The position numbers and the translations under genes were made by a program. The notes under the pieces are model-generated. The model worked only from the letters and a program-made list of their open reading frames with translations. It made no database searches and had not been told where the DNA came from. This document shows, one piece after another, positions 1 through 9,085 of a stretch of 29,509 nt of DNA. Source of the DNA: Gaiellasilicea sp963745775 (GTDB lineage Bacteria; Actinomycetota; Thermoleophilia; Gaiellales; Gaiellaceae). Within the stretch, counting starts at the first letter, position 1; the number at the start of each line of letters is the position of its first letter. Location of the stretch: positions 1 to 29,509 of the forward strand of contig CAVUYY010000016.1 in assembly GCA_963745775.1 (NCBI GenBank). Reading direction: 5' to 3'.

Positions 1-836
1 GAGGAGCGCGTCGGTTGGCGGCGATCGTGCGGGCGATTCCCGCGACCGTGACCGTGACGGCGTACCCGTTCGAGTTGACGACCACGGTGCCGGCGGAGTA
101 TTGGCGCTGCCAAACGCCCGACGCGATCTGGGCCTTGCTGCCGGCGGGGAGGCCGATGTCGGTTGTCGCGGCCGGGTTCCAGGGATCGGAGCCGTCCTTG
201 GGTTCGATGCTGACCGCCCCGCCGCGGCCGTGCCAGTCGAGCAGGAACGAGCCCCTGGCGTAACGCGACAGGCCGGGGGTCGAGGCGCTTCCGTAGGTGA
301 GCCCGAAGAAGTCGACCCCGGCGTTCTGGGCGACCGAGACCAGGGCCTGCCAGTTGTCCCACTGCTGGTACCACTGGTCGCCGGTCGTCCGGATCTGGCT
401 CGGGTTGGCCGGGTTCTGCGACCAGTACTCGGTCGAGAGCCCGGTCACGTAGGGGGCGAGCTGCCGCCACCAGGCCGCCTCGAGCGAGCCGTCGTTGGAG
501 CGGAGATCGCCCGGGATGAAGGCGTGCGCGCTCGCGACGACCTGGAACCCGCGCGCCTTCAAGGCCGGCCCGATGTAGGCGACCCAGCTGACCATCGCGT
601 TCTGCCAGGCGCTCTGGCTCGGATACTTGCTCGGGAAGCAGCGGCAATCAGACCAGGTCGAGACGTTCGAGAGCACATCATCGATGTAGACCCCGTCCGC
701 CCCCGTCTGGGCAAGGAAGTTACCCACGTTGTCCGCCCACCGACGCTGATAGTCGGGGTTGCCGACATCAGCCAGGTAGTTGCCATAGCCGGTCATGTAG
801 TTCCCGGCCGCATCCCGAAGCAGCCAACCGCTGTTC
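1..836 (-). CDS. Glycosidase-like TIM-barrel domain (GHL15-like), C-terminal piece, runs off window
   Basis: This reading frame continues the preceding protein after a one-base shift. It starts NSGWLLRDAAGNYMTGYGNY, then GNPDYQRRWADNVGNF, and contains DGVYIDDVLSN, an acidic beta-strand end typical of the hypothetical glycosyl hydrolase 15-like family (PF14885) and related TIM barrels. In those families the Asp pair is a candidate active-site feature (family knowledge, not shown here). Further on come VVASAHAF, WWRQLAPYVTGLSTEYW and a beta-rich C-terminal part (GTVVVNSNGYAVTVTV). No stop is reached before base 1, so the C-terminus lies outside the window. It has no start of its own and should be read as the second half of one gene. 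Confidence 0.7.
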
Positions 837-2363
837 AAGCGCCGTCTGATAGTCGACCCCGGTGCTGAACCCGGTGCTGATATCGACCCCAGCCATGTAG
901 ACCAGCGCCTTCCCAGCAAGCTGAGCCGATTGCACGGCGTCGTCCCGACCCGAGAACGAATACGCGAACCGGTTGTAATTCGACCCGATCCCCCACGACG
1001 GACCAAGCCGGTACAGGCCGGTTCCGCCCGCGATGCCGGTGCTGGGGACGGCGGCGGTCGCGGCCGTGACGAGGGCGCTGGGCGCGCTGTTCGTCGAGGA
1101 GCTCCAGAGGCCGTTCGGGGCTACCTGCGCCACGATCGCGAAGCCGACGTCGCCCGAGCCGAGCACGTAGTTCGACGACGACGTCGAGGTCGGGCTCACC
1201 GAGCAGCTCGTTCCGGACGAGCTACAGCGATGCCACGCATAGCCGTAGCTCGTCGGCGCGGGCGACCACGTTCCCGTGGAGACCTGCAGCGTCTGACCGG
1301 ACTGCGCGGTTCCCGAAAGGGCCGGCCGCACCGAGTTCACCGGCGTGGTCTGCGCCGCAACCGGCGCGGCGGCGACGACGGCGCTCGGAGCGCTGTTGAC
1401 CGAGAGCGCCCACTGTCCGTCGGGTGCGACTTGCGGCACGATCCTGTAGCTCACGTCACCGGCGGTGAGGAGATAGCTCGGGCTCGAACCCGAGGTGGGG
1501 CTGAGCGAGCAGTTCGTTCCCGACGAGTTGCAGCGATGCCACGCATACGCGTAGCTCGAGGGTGCGGGCGACCAGATCCCGGTGGAGACCTGGAGCGTCT
1601 GACCCGCTTCCGCCGTTCCGGAGAGCGTCGGCCGAACCGTATTCACGGGCGGGCCGGACGGCGCCGGAGCCGAAACAGCGGTGACGACGGCGCTCGGAGC
1701 GCTGTTGACCGAGATCGCCCACTTTCCGTCGGGGGCGACCTGCGGCACGATCGTGAAGCCGACGTCGCCGGCCGTGAGGAGGTAGGTGGAGGTCAGAGCC
1801 GAGCTCGGGCTGAGCGAGCAGCTCGTCCCGGAGGTGTTGCAGCGGTGCCAGGCGTAGAGGTAGCTCGACGGTGCGGGAGACCACGTGCCGGTCGAGACCT
1901 GCAGGGTCTGACCGACCTCCGCCGTCCCCGAGAGCACGGGCCGGACGGTGTTCGCCGGCGGGCTGGAAGGAGCAGGCGCGGCTGCGACAACGGGGCTCGG
2001 GCTGGTGTTGACCGAAAGCGCCCACTGGCCGTCGGGGGCGACCTGCGGCACGATCCTGAAGCCGACGTCGCCGGCCGTGAGGGGGTAGGTGGAGGTCAGA
2101 GCCGAGCTCGGGCTGAGCGAGCAGCTCGTCCCGGAGGTGTTGCAGCGGTGCCATGCATAGAGGTAGCTCGAGGGCGTCGGCGACCAAGTTCCGGTCGAGA
2201 CCTGCAGTGTCTGGCCCACCTGCGCCGTCCCGGAGAGAACCGGTGGGGCGGAGAGGGCGAGAGTCGGGGCGGCGGCCGGAGCGCTCGCGGCGACGAGCCC
2301 GAGGCAACAGACGGCGGCGGCGAAAAGGAGCGACAGGCGGGGGAGAGACGAAAGCGGCTTCAT
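768..2363 (-). CDS. Secreted Ig-like-repeat glycosidase-like protein, N-terminal piece (frameshifted)
   Basis: The chosen ATG at 2363 begins MKPLSSLPRL followed by a hydrophobic stretch and an Ala-rich cleavage zone, a typical Sec signal peptide. An in-frame ATG four codons upstream (2375) is possible; neither has a clear Shine-Dalgarno. Four repeats of about 102 residues follow, each with LSGTAxxGQTLQVSTGTWSP, YAWHRC, a second Cys and a GDVGFxIVPQVAPDG core. These resemble the Ig-like repeats common on secreted actinobacterial proteins; the paired Cys probably form disulfides. After the repeats, LYRLGPSWGIGSNYNRFAYS and KALVYMAGVD begin a catalytic-like domain that is lost near 837, where this frame switches to an unrelated tail ending at 768. 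The true continuation lies in another minus frame (next entry). Likely extracellular and glycan-directed; substrate unknown. Confidence 0.8.
   Translation of the reverse strand: MKPLSSLPRLSLLFAAAVCCLGLVAASAPAAAPTLALSAPPVLSGTAQVGQTLQVSTGTWSPTPSSYLYAWHRCNTSGTSCSLSPSSALTSTYPLTAGDVGFRIVPQVAPDGQWALSVNTSPSPVVAAAPAPSSPPANTVRPVLSGTAEVGQTLQVSTGTWSPAPSSYLYAWHRCNTSGTSCSLSPSSALTSTYLLTAGDVGFTIVPQVAPDGKWAISVNSAPSAVVTAVSAPAPSGPPVNTVRPTLSGTAEAGQTLQVSTGIWSPAPSSYAYAWHRCNSSGTNCSLSPTSGSSPSYLLTAGDVSYRIVPQVAPDGQWALSVNSAPSAVVAAAPVAAQTTPVNSVRPALSGTAQSGQTLQVSTGTWSPAPTSYGYAWHRCSSSGTSCSVSPTSTSSSNYVLGSGDVGFAIVAQVAPNGLWSSSTNSAPSALVTAATAAVPSTGIAGGTGLYRLGPSWGIGSNYNRFAYSFSGRDDAVQSAQLAGKALVYMAGVDISTGFSTGVDYQTALEQRLAASGCGRELHDRLWQLPG
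1056..2255 (-). repeat. Four tandem Ig-like coding repeats, about 303-309 bp each
   Basis: Within the secreted protein, units start at about 2249, 1946, 1637 and 1331 (minus direction), spaced 303, 309 and 306 bp. Units 1 and 2 are nearly identical in DNA: for example GCCGAGCTCGGGCTGAGCGA occurs at 1798 and again at 2101, and the surrounding 150 or so bases differ at only a few positions. Units 3 and 4 have diverged more. This indicates recent duplication or gene conversion between units 1 and 2. Confidence 0.85.
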
Positions 2364-2552
2364 GGGCGCTCGCATCGTCCGAAGAGCGGGGCTCTCGCCT
2401 CACCCAAAAGAGGGATTTCGCAGGAAAGCCGGTTTCAGCGGGGGCGAGACGCGCCGCGCGAGCGTTCGGCAAGATCCACCTGCGACAGGCGTTTCACGGG
2501 CCGACGCAGCTCGGCGAAGCGAGCGGCTTGGCGGGAGGTGGGAAGCCTCTCG

Positions 2553-3443
2553 CTAGGTGTCCGTTGCGAGCTTCCCTGTCTGCTTCTCGACCGGAATCCG
2601 GACGACGTTCCACGCGAGGCCGCACTTCTCGAGCGTCCAGATCACCCAGCCGCCCGGATCGATCTCGAGCCTCCGCAGCCCGTGGAAGGCCGACGTCGGG
2701 AAGGCGTGATGGTTGTTGTGCCAGGACTCGCCGAACGAGATCCACGAGAGCCACCAGACGTTGCGTGACTCGTCGCGCGAGGCGAAGCGACGACGGCCCC
2801 AGAAGTGACAGATCGAGTTGATCGAGAAGGTGACGTGGTGGAGCAGGAAGATCCGGACCGCGCCGCCCCAGAAGAGCCCGGCGAAGAAGCCGTACCAGCC
2901 GCCGATCAGCGCAAACCCGATCGCCGCCGGAACGAGCAGCGAGAAGATGACGAGCGGAAGGAAGAGCTTCGCGATCACGCGGAGGCCGGTGTCGCGCAGC
3001 AGATCCTTGGCGTAGCGGGCCTGGTCGGCGCGGCCCGACTCGGAAAAGAGCCAGCCGGTGTGGGCGTGCCAGAGCCCTTTCAGCGCCTCGACGACCCCGC
3101 CGCCGTACCCTGCGTGCGGGCTGTGCGGGTCGCCGTCCTGGTCGGAGAACTGATGGTGCTTGCGGTGGTCGGAGACCCAGGCGAGCACGTCGCCCTCGAC
3201 CGCCATCTGTCCGAGCACCGCGAAGGCGTAGCGGACCGGGCGGTAGGTCTCGAACGAGCGGTGGGTGAAGAGCCTGTGGTAGCCCACCGTGATCCCGACC
3301 CCGGTCAGCAGGTAGCCGACTGCGAGGATCGCGAGCTCGGTTGGCCCGACCATCCGATCCCAGAAGAGGACGATTGCGGCGACGAGGCCGACGAAGGGCA
3401 GGACGATCCCCGCCAAGTTGATCAGCTTGTGCGTGCGCGTCAT
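2553..3443 (-). CDS. Membrane fatty-acid desaturase (acyl-CoA delta-9 type)
   Basis: A 296-residue integral membrane protein with the three histidine boxes of di-iron desaturases: HRLFTH at residues 56-61, HRKHH at 93-97 and HNNHH at 242-246. Extra conserved features are H126 and the HHVTFSINSICH segment around 202-213, typical of the stearoyl-CoA desaturase/OLE1 branch (PF00487, COG1398). Hydrophobic pairs at about 8-50 and 155-200 fit four membrane spans with the boxes facing the cytoplasm. It should introduce a double bond into a saturated acyl chain using oxygen and an electron donor; no donor is fused or adjacent. A Shine-Dalgarno AAGGAG lies 9 bases before the ATG at 3443, which fixes the start. 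It appears to be a stand-alone gene. Confidence 0.92.
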   Translation of the reverse strand: MTRTHKLINLAGIVLPFVGLVAAIVLFWDRMVGPTELAILAVGYLLTGVGITVGYHRLFTHRSFETYRPVRYAFAVLGQMAVEGDVLAWVSDHRKHHQFSDQDGDPHSPHAGYGGGVVEALKGLWHAHTGWLFSESGRADQARYAKDLLRDTGLRVIAKLFLPLVIFSLLVPAAIGFALIGGWYGFFAGLFWGGAVRIFLLHHVTFSINSICHFWGRRRFASRDESRNVWWLSWISFGESWHNNHHAFPTSAFHGLRRLEIDPGGWVIWTLEKCGLAWNVVRIPVEKQTGKLATDT

Positions 3444-3564
3444 GTCTCGTTTCTCCTTGGAGCCGGGGTCTAGGCCGGTCTGACGGACCGTCGGCCTGCT
3501 CGTAGAGTTCGAAACGCGGAAAGAGCGGGCGACCGTCGGAACGAAGAACGAGTGGCAGGCACGG

Positions 3565-3584
3565 TAGCCGCTTTGGCGCGGCTA
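3565..3584 (-). terminator. Hairpin just after the ABC ATPase stop
   Basis: TAGCCGC (3565-3571) and GCGGCTA (3578-3584) form a perfect 7-bp stem with a 6-base loop, five bases beyond the ATPase gene's end on the minus strand. No T-run follows, so it is either a U-tract-poor terminator, as often seen in high-GC actinobacteria, or an RNA 3'-end stabiliser. Confidence 0.45.
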
Positions 3585-3588
3585 TGCC

Positions 3589-4770
<1,182 letters not shown>

Positions 4771-4813
4771 CCCTCGATGCTCCCTTCGGATTCGCAGCTT
4801 GACCGCGGCGTCG

Positions 4814-4842
4814 ATCGTATGACATCGTGACGATTCTGTAAA
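4814..4842 (-). promoter_or_regulatory. Predicted promoter of the ABC ATPase gene
   Basis: On the minus strand, TTTACA (complement of 4837-4842) and TACGAT (complement of 4814-4819) are separated by exactly 17 bases, a good match to a housekeeping-sigma promoter. It points toward the ATPase start at 4770, giving a leader of roughly 40 bases. The -35 box lies inside the LacI-like palindrome. Confidence 0.5.
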
Positions 4843-4850
4843 CGTTCTCA
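4837..4850. promoter_or_regulatory. Predicted LacI/GalR-family operator
   Basis: TGTAAACGTTCTCA is a 14-base near-palindrome centred on CG. Five of seven position pairs are symmetric, and it matches the general LacI/GalR pattern (TGnnAACGTTnnCA). It lies between the divergent ATPase and esterase genes and overlaps the ATPase -35 box, so binding would be expected to repress. The likely binder is the LacI-family protein at 7117-8127. Confidence 0.55.
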
Positions 4851-4921
4851 GTAATCCTTTTCAGATCCGAGATCTTGGCCGTACGCGAGACACCACATCA
4901 CTCCACCGCAAGGAGGCTCTC

Positions 4922-7072
4922 GTGCTGAACCGGATCGCCTTGGTGCTGGCGGGCTGTGCAGCCCTGGTCGTGATTCTGCTCGCTCCCTCTGCCGTCGGAT
5001 CCAGCAGCGCCGTCGCCCCAGGCGAGATCGTGAGCGCTTCCTTCCGCTCGGCCACGCTGAACGAGGAACTCCACTACAACGTCTATCTGCCGGCCGGCTA
5101 TGCGGGCTCGGCCGAGCGCTACCCGGTGCTCTACCTCTTGCACGGGCGCGGCGATTCGATGAGCGCCTGGACGCGGATGCAGGGCGCGCTCGACGAGCTG
5201 ATCGCCTCCGGCGAGATCCAGCCGACGATCGCGATCATGCCCGACGCCCCTTGGAGCAGCCGCGCGAGCTACTACGTCGACTCGGCGTACACCGGCGCCG
5301 ACCCGGGCCGCAAGGTCGAGACGGCGTTCACGAAGGATCTGATCGCGCACGTCGACAGCACCTACCGGACGGTGGCGAACCGCACGGGCCGGGGCGTCGC
5401 CGGCTACTCGATGGGTGGGTACGGCGCCCTGCGCTACTCCCTCGCCCACCCCGATCTGTTCGGCGCCTCGATCGTGCTCAGCCCGGCGGTCTACGTCCCG
5501 GATCCGCCGACGGACTCGAGTACCCGCGAGTTCGGCGCCTTCGGGCTCGGAAAGAGCCTCTTCGTCGACTCGATCTACCGGAAGCTGAACTATCCCGCGC
5601 TCCTCGAGCCCTTCGAGGCCACGGGGCTCTCGCTGCCGATGTACATCGCGGTCGGAGACGACGAGTTCAAGAACACCGAGCCCAAGGACTACGTGCACGA
5701 CCTCGACTTCGAGGCCGCGGTTCTCTTCAACCAGGTCGCGCACACCGAGAACGTGACGAGCGAGTTCCGCGTCGTCGACGGCGGCCACGACTGGGATGTC
5801 TGGGGTCCGACCTTCATCGAGGGCGCGAAGTACATCTTCCGGTTCCTCAATCAGTCGCCGGCGACGGTGATGAAGGCGACGCTGACGGGCACGGCGCAGG
5901 AAGAGCGCGCCGGCGGGGTCGCGACGGACTCGGCCGGAAACGTCTATCAGGCTCTCGCGGCCGGTGGGTCGGTCGACGGGCAGACGTTCGCGGGGGACAA
6001 GGACCTCGTGCTCGTGAAGGACTCGCCGAGCGGGACGCGGCTCTGGACGCGCGAGCTCGGCTCGGTCCGGCTCGAGCGGGCGTACGGCGTCGCGATCGAC
6101 GCGGCAGGCGACATCGTCGTGACCGGATACACGAACGGCGACTTCGACGGCACGCACGCCGGCAATACGACGGACGACGTGTTCGTCGTCAAGTTCGATG
6201 CCGCCGGCGACCGGAAGTGGCTGCGCCAGTTCGGTGTCCCGGCACTTGCCGACCGCGGCTACGCGATCGCCACCGACGCGACGTCGAACATCTACGTCAC
6301 CGGCTACACCCGTGGCAATCTGGCCGCAACGAACCTCGGCGACAAGGACATCTATCTCGCCAAGCTCGATCCGGCGGGGAACCAGATCTGGCTGATCCAG
6401 TTCGGAAGCGCGGGCGAGGACAAGGCGTGGGGTGTCGTCGCGACCGGTGACGGGCTCCGGCTGGGCGGGATGACGTCCGGCGCGCTCGGCAGCCCGGTCG
6501 GCTCACTCGACGGGTGGGTAGCGCGCTACGACGCCGCCGGCAACCGTGCGTGGCTCCAGCAGTTCGGGACTTCCGCCAACGAGGAGGTCTGGGGGCTGAC
6601 GGCCGATGCGGGCGGGAACACGTACGTCGCCGGGTACTCGGCCGGCGACTTCGACGGGACGCTCGCAGGCGACAAGGACATGATCGCCGCCCAGTTCGAT
6701 GCTGCGGGAGCCATGACCTGGCGCGACCAGCTCGGAACGGAGCTGAACGACAAGGCCGCAGCCGTGCGGCTCGACGCCGGCAATCTCTATCTGGCCGGGT
6801 TCAGCGACGGCAGCATCGGGACGAGCATCGGCAAGTTCGACGCGGTTCTCGTCAAGTACGCACCCGACAAGAGCCGCGAGTGGGTGCGCCAGTTCGGGAC
6901 GACCGAGGACGACGCAGCCGATGCGTTCGCCGAGGCGAACCTCTACCTGGACGCCCGCGCCGGTTCCGTCTACGTGTCCGGGCTCACGCTCGGAGACGTG
7001 GAGGGGCAGGCGCAGCTCGGGCTCGGCGACGTCTTCCTCGCGAAGTTCGACGCGCTCGGGGCGAACGGATAG
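4922..7072 (+). CDS. Secreted esterase with C-terminal seven-repeat SBBP-type propeller
   Basis: A 716-residue protein. The GTG at 4922 is chosen because AAGGAGG lies 5 bases upstream. Residues 1-30 form a signal peptide. Residues 35-310 are an alpha/beta-hydrolase of the esterase D family (PF00756): LYLLHGRG oxyanion region, nucleophile Ser163 in GYSMGGYGA, a likely acid in GDDEF (246-247) and His289 in DGGHDWDVW. Residues about 317-716 contain seven repeats of roughly 50-60 residues with the pattern DAAGNxYVxGYTxGD, DxxxxKFDAAG, WxxQFG, typical of SBBP/beta-propeller repeats (PF06739); seven units would close one propeller. Substrate could be an acylated polysaccharide or sugar ester (inference). 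It heads the plus-strand run behind the LacI-like operator and is followed 44 bases later by lacI. Confidence 0.9.
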   Translation: MLNRIALVLAGCAALVVILLAPSAVGSSSAVAPGEIVSASFRSATLNEELHYNVYLPAGYAGSAERYPVLYLLHGRGDSMSAWTRMQGALDELIASGEIQPTIAIMPDAPWSSRASYYVDSAYTGADPGRKVETAFTKDLIAHVDSTYRTVANRTGRGVAGYSMGGYGALRYSLAHPDLFGASIVLSPAVYVPDPPTDSSTREFGAFGLGKSLFVDSIYRKLNYPALLEPFEATGLSLPMYIAVGDDEFKNTEPKDYVHDLDFEAAVLFNQVAHTENVTSEFRVVDGGHDWDVWGPTFIEGAKYIFRFLNQSPATVMKATLTGTAQEERAGGVATDSAGNVYQALAAGGSVDGQTFAGDKDLVLVKDSPSGTRLWTRELGSVRLERAYGVAIDAAGDIVVTGYTNGDFDGTHAGNTTDDVFVVKFDAAGDRKWLRQFGVPALADRGYAIATDATSNIYVTGYTRGNLAATNLGDKDIYLAKLDPAGNQIWLIQFGSAGEDKAWGVVATGDGLRLGGMTSGALGSPVGSLDGWVARYDAAGNRAWLQQFGTSANEEVWGLTADAGGNTYVAGYSAGDFDGTLAGDKDMIAAQFDAAGAMTWRDQLGTELNDKAAAVRLDAGNLYLAGFSDGSIGTSIGKFDAVLVKYAPDKSREWVRQFGTTEDDAADAFAEANLYLDARAGSVYVSGLTLGDVEGQAQLGLGDVFLAKFDALGANG

Positions 7073-7116
7073 GACGGGCAATCGAACACCAGGAGACAGA
7101 TCGAATCGACGACCGC

Positions 7117-8127
7117 ATGGACGGCGCTCCGACGATCACGACGGTGGCCAGGCTCGCGAACGTCTCGGTCGCCTCCGCGTCGCGGGTCCTGAATGGGATC
7201 CGGACGAGCCCGGCGACGCTCGCCCGGGTCACGGAGGCGGCCGAGGCCGTCGGCTACGTCCCGAATGCGGCGGCGCGCAGCCTGCGCTCGCGGCGGACGG
7301 GCCAGATCGCGTTCGCGATGCCCGACGTGGCCAACCCGGTCTACACGACGATGGTCAGCTCGATCCAGGAGCTCGCGCGAGAGCGCGGCTGGCGGCTGCT
7401 GCTGCACTCCACCGGGGCCGACGTCGAGGACGAGCTCGCGATGCTGCGCGACCTCAAGCATCGCTTCGTCGACGGCCTGATCCTCGTCTCGCTCGACCTG
7501 ACCGACGCGCATGCCGAGGAGCTGGGCCGCGCCGCGACGCCGGTGGTCGTGATCGGAGGGCCCAGGAGCGACGCGATCACCGACACGGTGCACGCGAACT
7601 CGCGCAGAGGGGCGCGTGAGGCGGTTCTCCACCTGTGCGGCCTCGGGCGGAGCCGGATCGCCTTCGTGAACGGCCCCCAGCACACGACTCCGGGGGCGTC
7701 GCGACGCCGCGGCTACCTCGACGGGCTCCGCTTCTGCGGCCTCGCCCGCGACGACTCGCTGATCGAGGTCGCGAGCGATTTCATGATCGAGCCGGGGAAG
7801 CAGGCGGCGAAGCGCCTCCTGACGAGAGAGCGCCCAGACGCGATTCTCTGCGCCAACGACCTGCTTGCGATCGGCGCGCTGTCGGCCCTGCGCGACTCGG
7901 GTCTCGACGTGCCCGACGACGTGGCGCTCGTCGGAATGGACAACATTCCGCTCTCCGAGGTCACCTGGCCGCCGCTCACCACGGTCGATCTCGGCTCGGC
8001 CGAGCGAGCTCGGATCGCAGCCGAGTTGCTGCTCGAGCGGATCGAGGCTCCCGACCGCGCTCCGCGCGTGGTCGGTGTGGAGCCCACCCTGGTCGTCCGC
8101 AGCTCCTCGTCGGGAGGAAACGGATGA
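7117..8127 (+). CDS. LacI-family transcriptional regulator
   Basis: A 336-residue regulator. An N-terminal helix-turn-helix (TITTVARLANVSVASASRVL, about residues 6-25) is followed by a hinge helix with NAAARSLRSRRTGQIAF, then a periplasmic-binding-like effector domain (FAMPDVANPVYTTMVSSI, LILVSLD, CANDLLAIGAL, GMDNIPLSE). The ATG at 7117 is chosen because the helix-turn-helix starts six residues later; AGGAGA at 7091 is too distant to be a normal Shine-Dalgarno, so initiation may be coupled or weak. It lies between the esterase and the transporter genes and probably controls both, together with the divergent ATPase, through the box at 4837-4850. The inducer is presumably the imported sugar or a breakdown product (inference). 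Confidence 0.95.
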   Translation: MDGAPTITTVARLANVSVASASRVLNGIRTSPATLARVTEAAEAVGYVPNAAARSLRSRRTGQIAFAMPDVANPVYTTMVSSIQELARERGWRLLLHSTGADVEDELAMLRDLKHRFVDGLILVSLDLTDAHAEELGRAATPVVVIGGPRSDAITDTVHANSRRGAREAVLHLCGLGRSRIAFVNGPQHTTPGASRRRGYLDGLRFCGLARDDSLIEVASDFMIEPGKQAAKRLLTRERPDAILCANDLLAIGALSALRDSGLDVPDDVALVGMDNIPLSEVTWPPLTTVDLGSAERARIAAELLLERIEAPDRAPRVVGVEPTLVVRSSSSGGNG

Positions 8128-8149
8128 GAGGCTGCTCGGAGGTTGGCCG

Positions 8150-9085
8150 ATGAGCACCGTTCCAGAGGTCGGCCGGCCGACGTTCCACCGTCGTCGCCGC
8201 AACAGGTCGGGTTCGGGCCTCTCGGGCCGGGAGACGTTGTTGCTGCTCATCCCGGCGCTGCTCCCGATCGTGATCCTCAGCGTCATACCGCTCGTCCGCG
8301 GGATCTACCTCGGCTTCACCGATGCGCGGGCGGGTCTGAACGTGCCGACGAATTTCATCGGGCTCGACAACTTCCGCACGTTGCTCGACGACGAGCTCTT
8401 CGTCAACTCGTTCAAGATCGGCCTGATCTGGTCGGTCGCCGTGACCGCGATCGGCTTCTGCTTCGCGCTTGGCCTCGCACTCCTGCTGACGCAGGACCTG
8501 CGCGGGCGCTGGCTCGCGCGCTCGCTCGCCCTCGTTCCCTGGGCGATGCCGGCGGTGGTCGTCGGGATCATGTGGAAGCTCGTCTTCCAGCCGCAGGCGG
8601 GAGTCCTCAACGAGGCCCTCCGGCGTGGTCACATCCCCGGTGAGAACACGGACTGGCTGTCGAGCTTCAGCTGGGCGCTACCCGCGGTGATCCTCGTCGG
8701 CGTCTGGGCGGGCATGCCCCAGACGACCGTGGCGCTGTTGGCCGGGCTCCAGTCGATCCAGAACGAGCTGCACGAGGCCGCGGCGGTCGACGGGGCGACC
8801 ACCTGGCAGCGCTTCCGCACGATCACGCTCCCCCAGCTCAAGCCGGTGATCATCGCCATCACCACGCTCGACTTCATCTGGAACTTCAACTCGTTCGGGC
8901 TCGTCTACGTCCTCACCGAGGGCGGCCCGGCGGGCAAGACCCAGTTACCGATGCTGTTTGCCTACAGCCAGGCATTCGAGTACGGCGAGTTCGGCTACGC
9001 GTCGGCGCTCGGGAGCGCGATGGTGGTCGTCATCGCCGTGGCGCTCGTCTTCTACCTCTGGGGTCGGCTGAAGGAAGCGAAGTGA
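8150..9085 (+). CDS. Sugar ABC transporter permease 1 (MalF/UgpA type)
   Basis: A 311-residue inner-membrane permease with about six spans (first at roughly 29-50, others near 90-115, 125-147, 175-200, 233-255 and 286-305). The cytoplasmic EAA loop that docks with the ATPase is EAAAVDGATTWQRFRTITLP at 209-228. The conserved CUT1 carbohydrate-permease end WNFNSFGLVYVLTEGGP is present. The ATG at 8150 is preceded by GGAGG with 7 bases spacing, so longer upstream versions of this frame are rejected. It lies 22 bases after lacI and overlaps the second permease by 4 bases (GTGA), so the two are translated as a pair. Confidence 0.95.
   Translation: MSTVPEVGRPTFHRRRRNRSGSGLSGRETLLLLIPALLPIVILSVIPLVRGIYLGFTDARAGLNVPTNFIGLDNFRTLLDDELFVNSFKIGLIWSVAVTAIGFCFALGLALLLTQDLRGRWLARSLALVPWAMPAVVVGIMWKLVFQPQAGVLNEALRRGHIPGENTDWLSSFSWALPAVILVGVWAGMPQTTVALLAGLQSIQNELHEAAAVDGATTWQRFRTITLPQLKPVIIAITTLDFIWNFNSFGLVYVLTEGGPAGKTQLPMLFAYSQAFEYGEFGYASALGSAMVVVIAVALVFYLWGRLKEAK

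Noticed and set aside
930..2768. 612-residue plus-strand open frame over the Ig-repeat gene
   Set aside because: Repeats only mirror the real minus-strand repeats; composition is non-natural and Arg-rich.
5251..6450. Long second frame inside the esterase gene
   Set aside because: Arg-rich shadow frame; the esterase frame has clear catalytic and repeat motifs.
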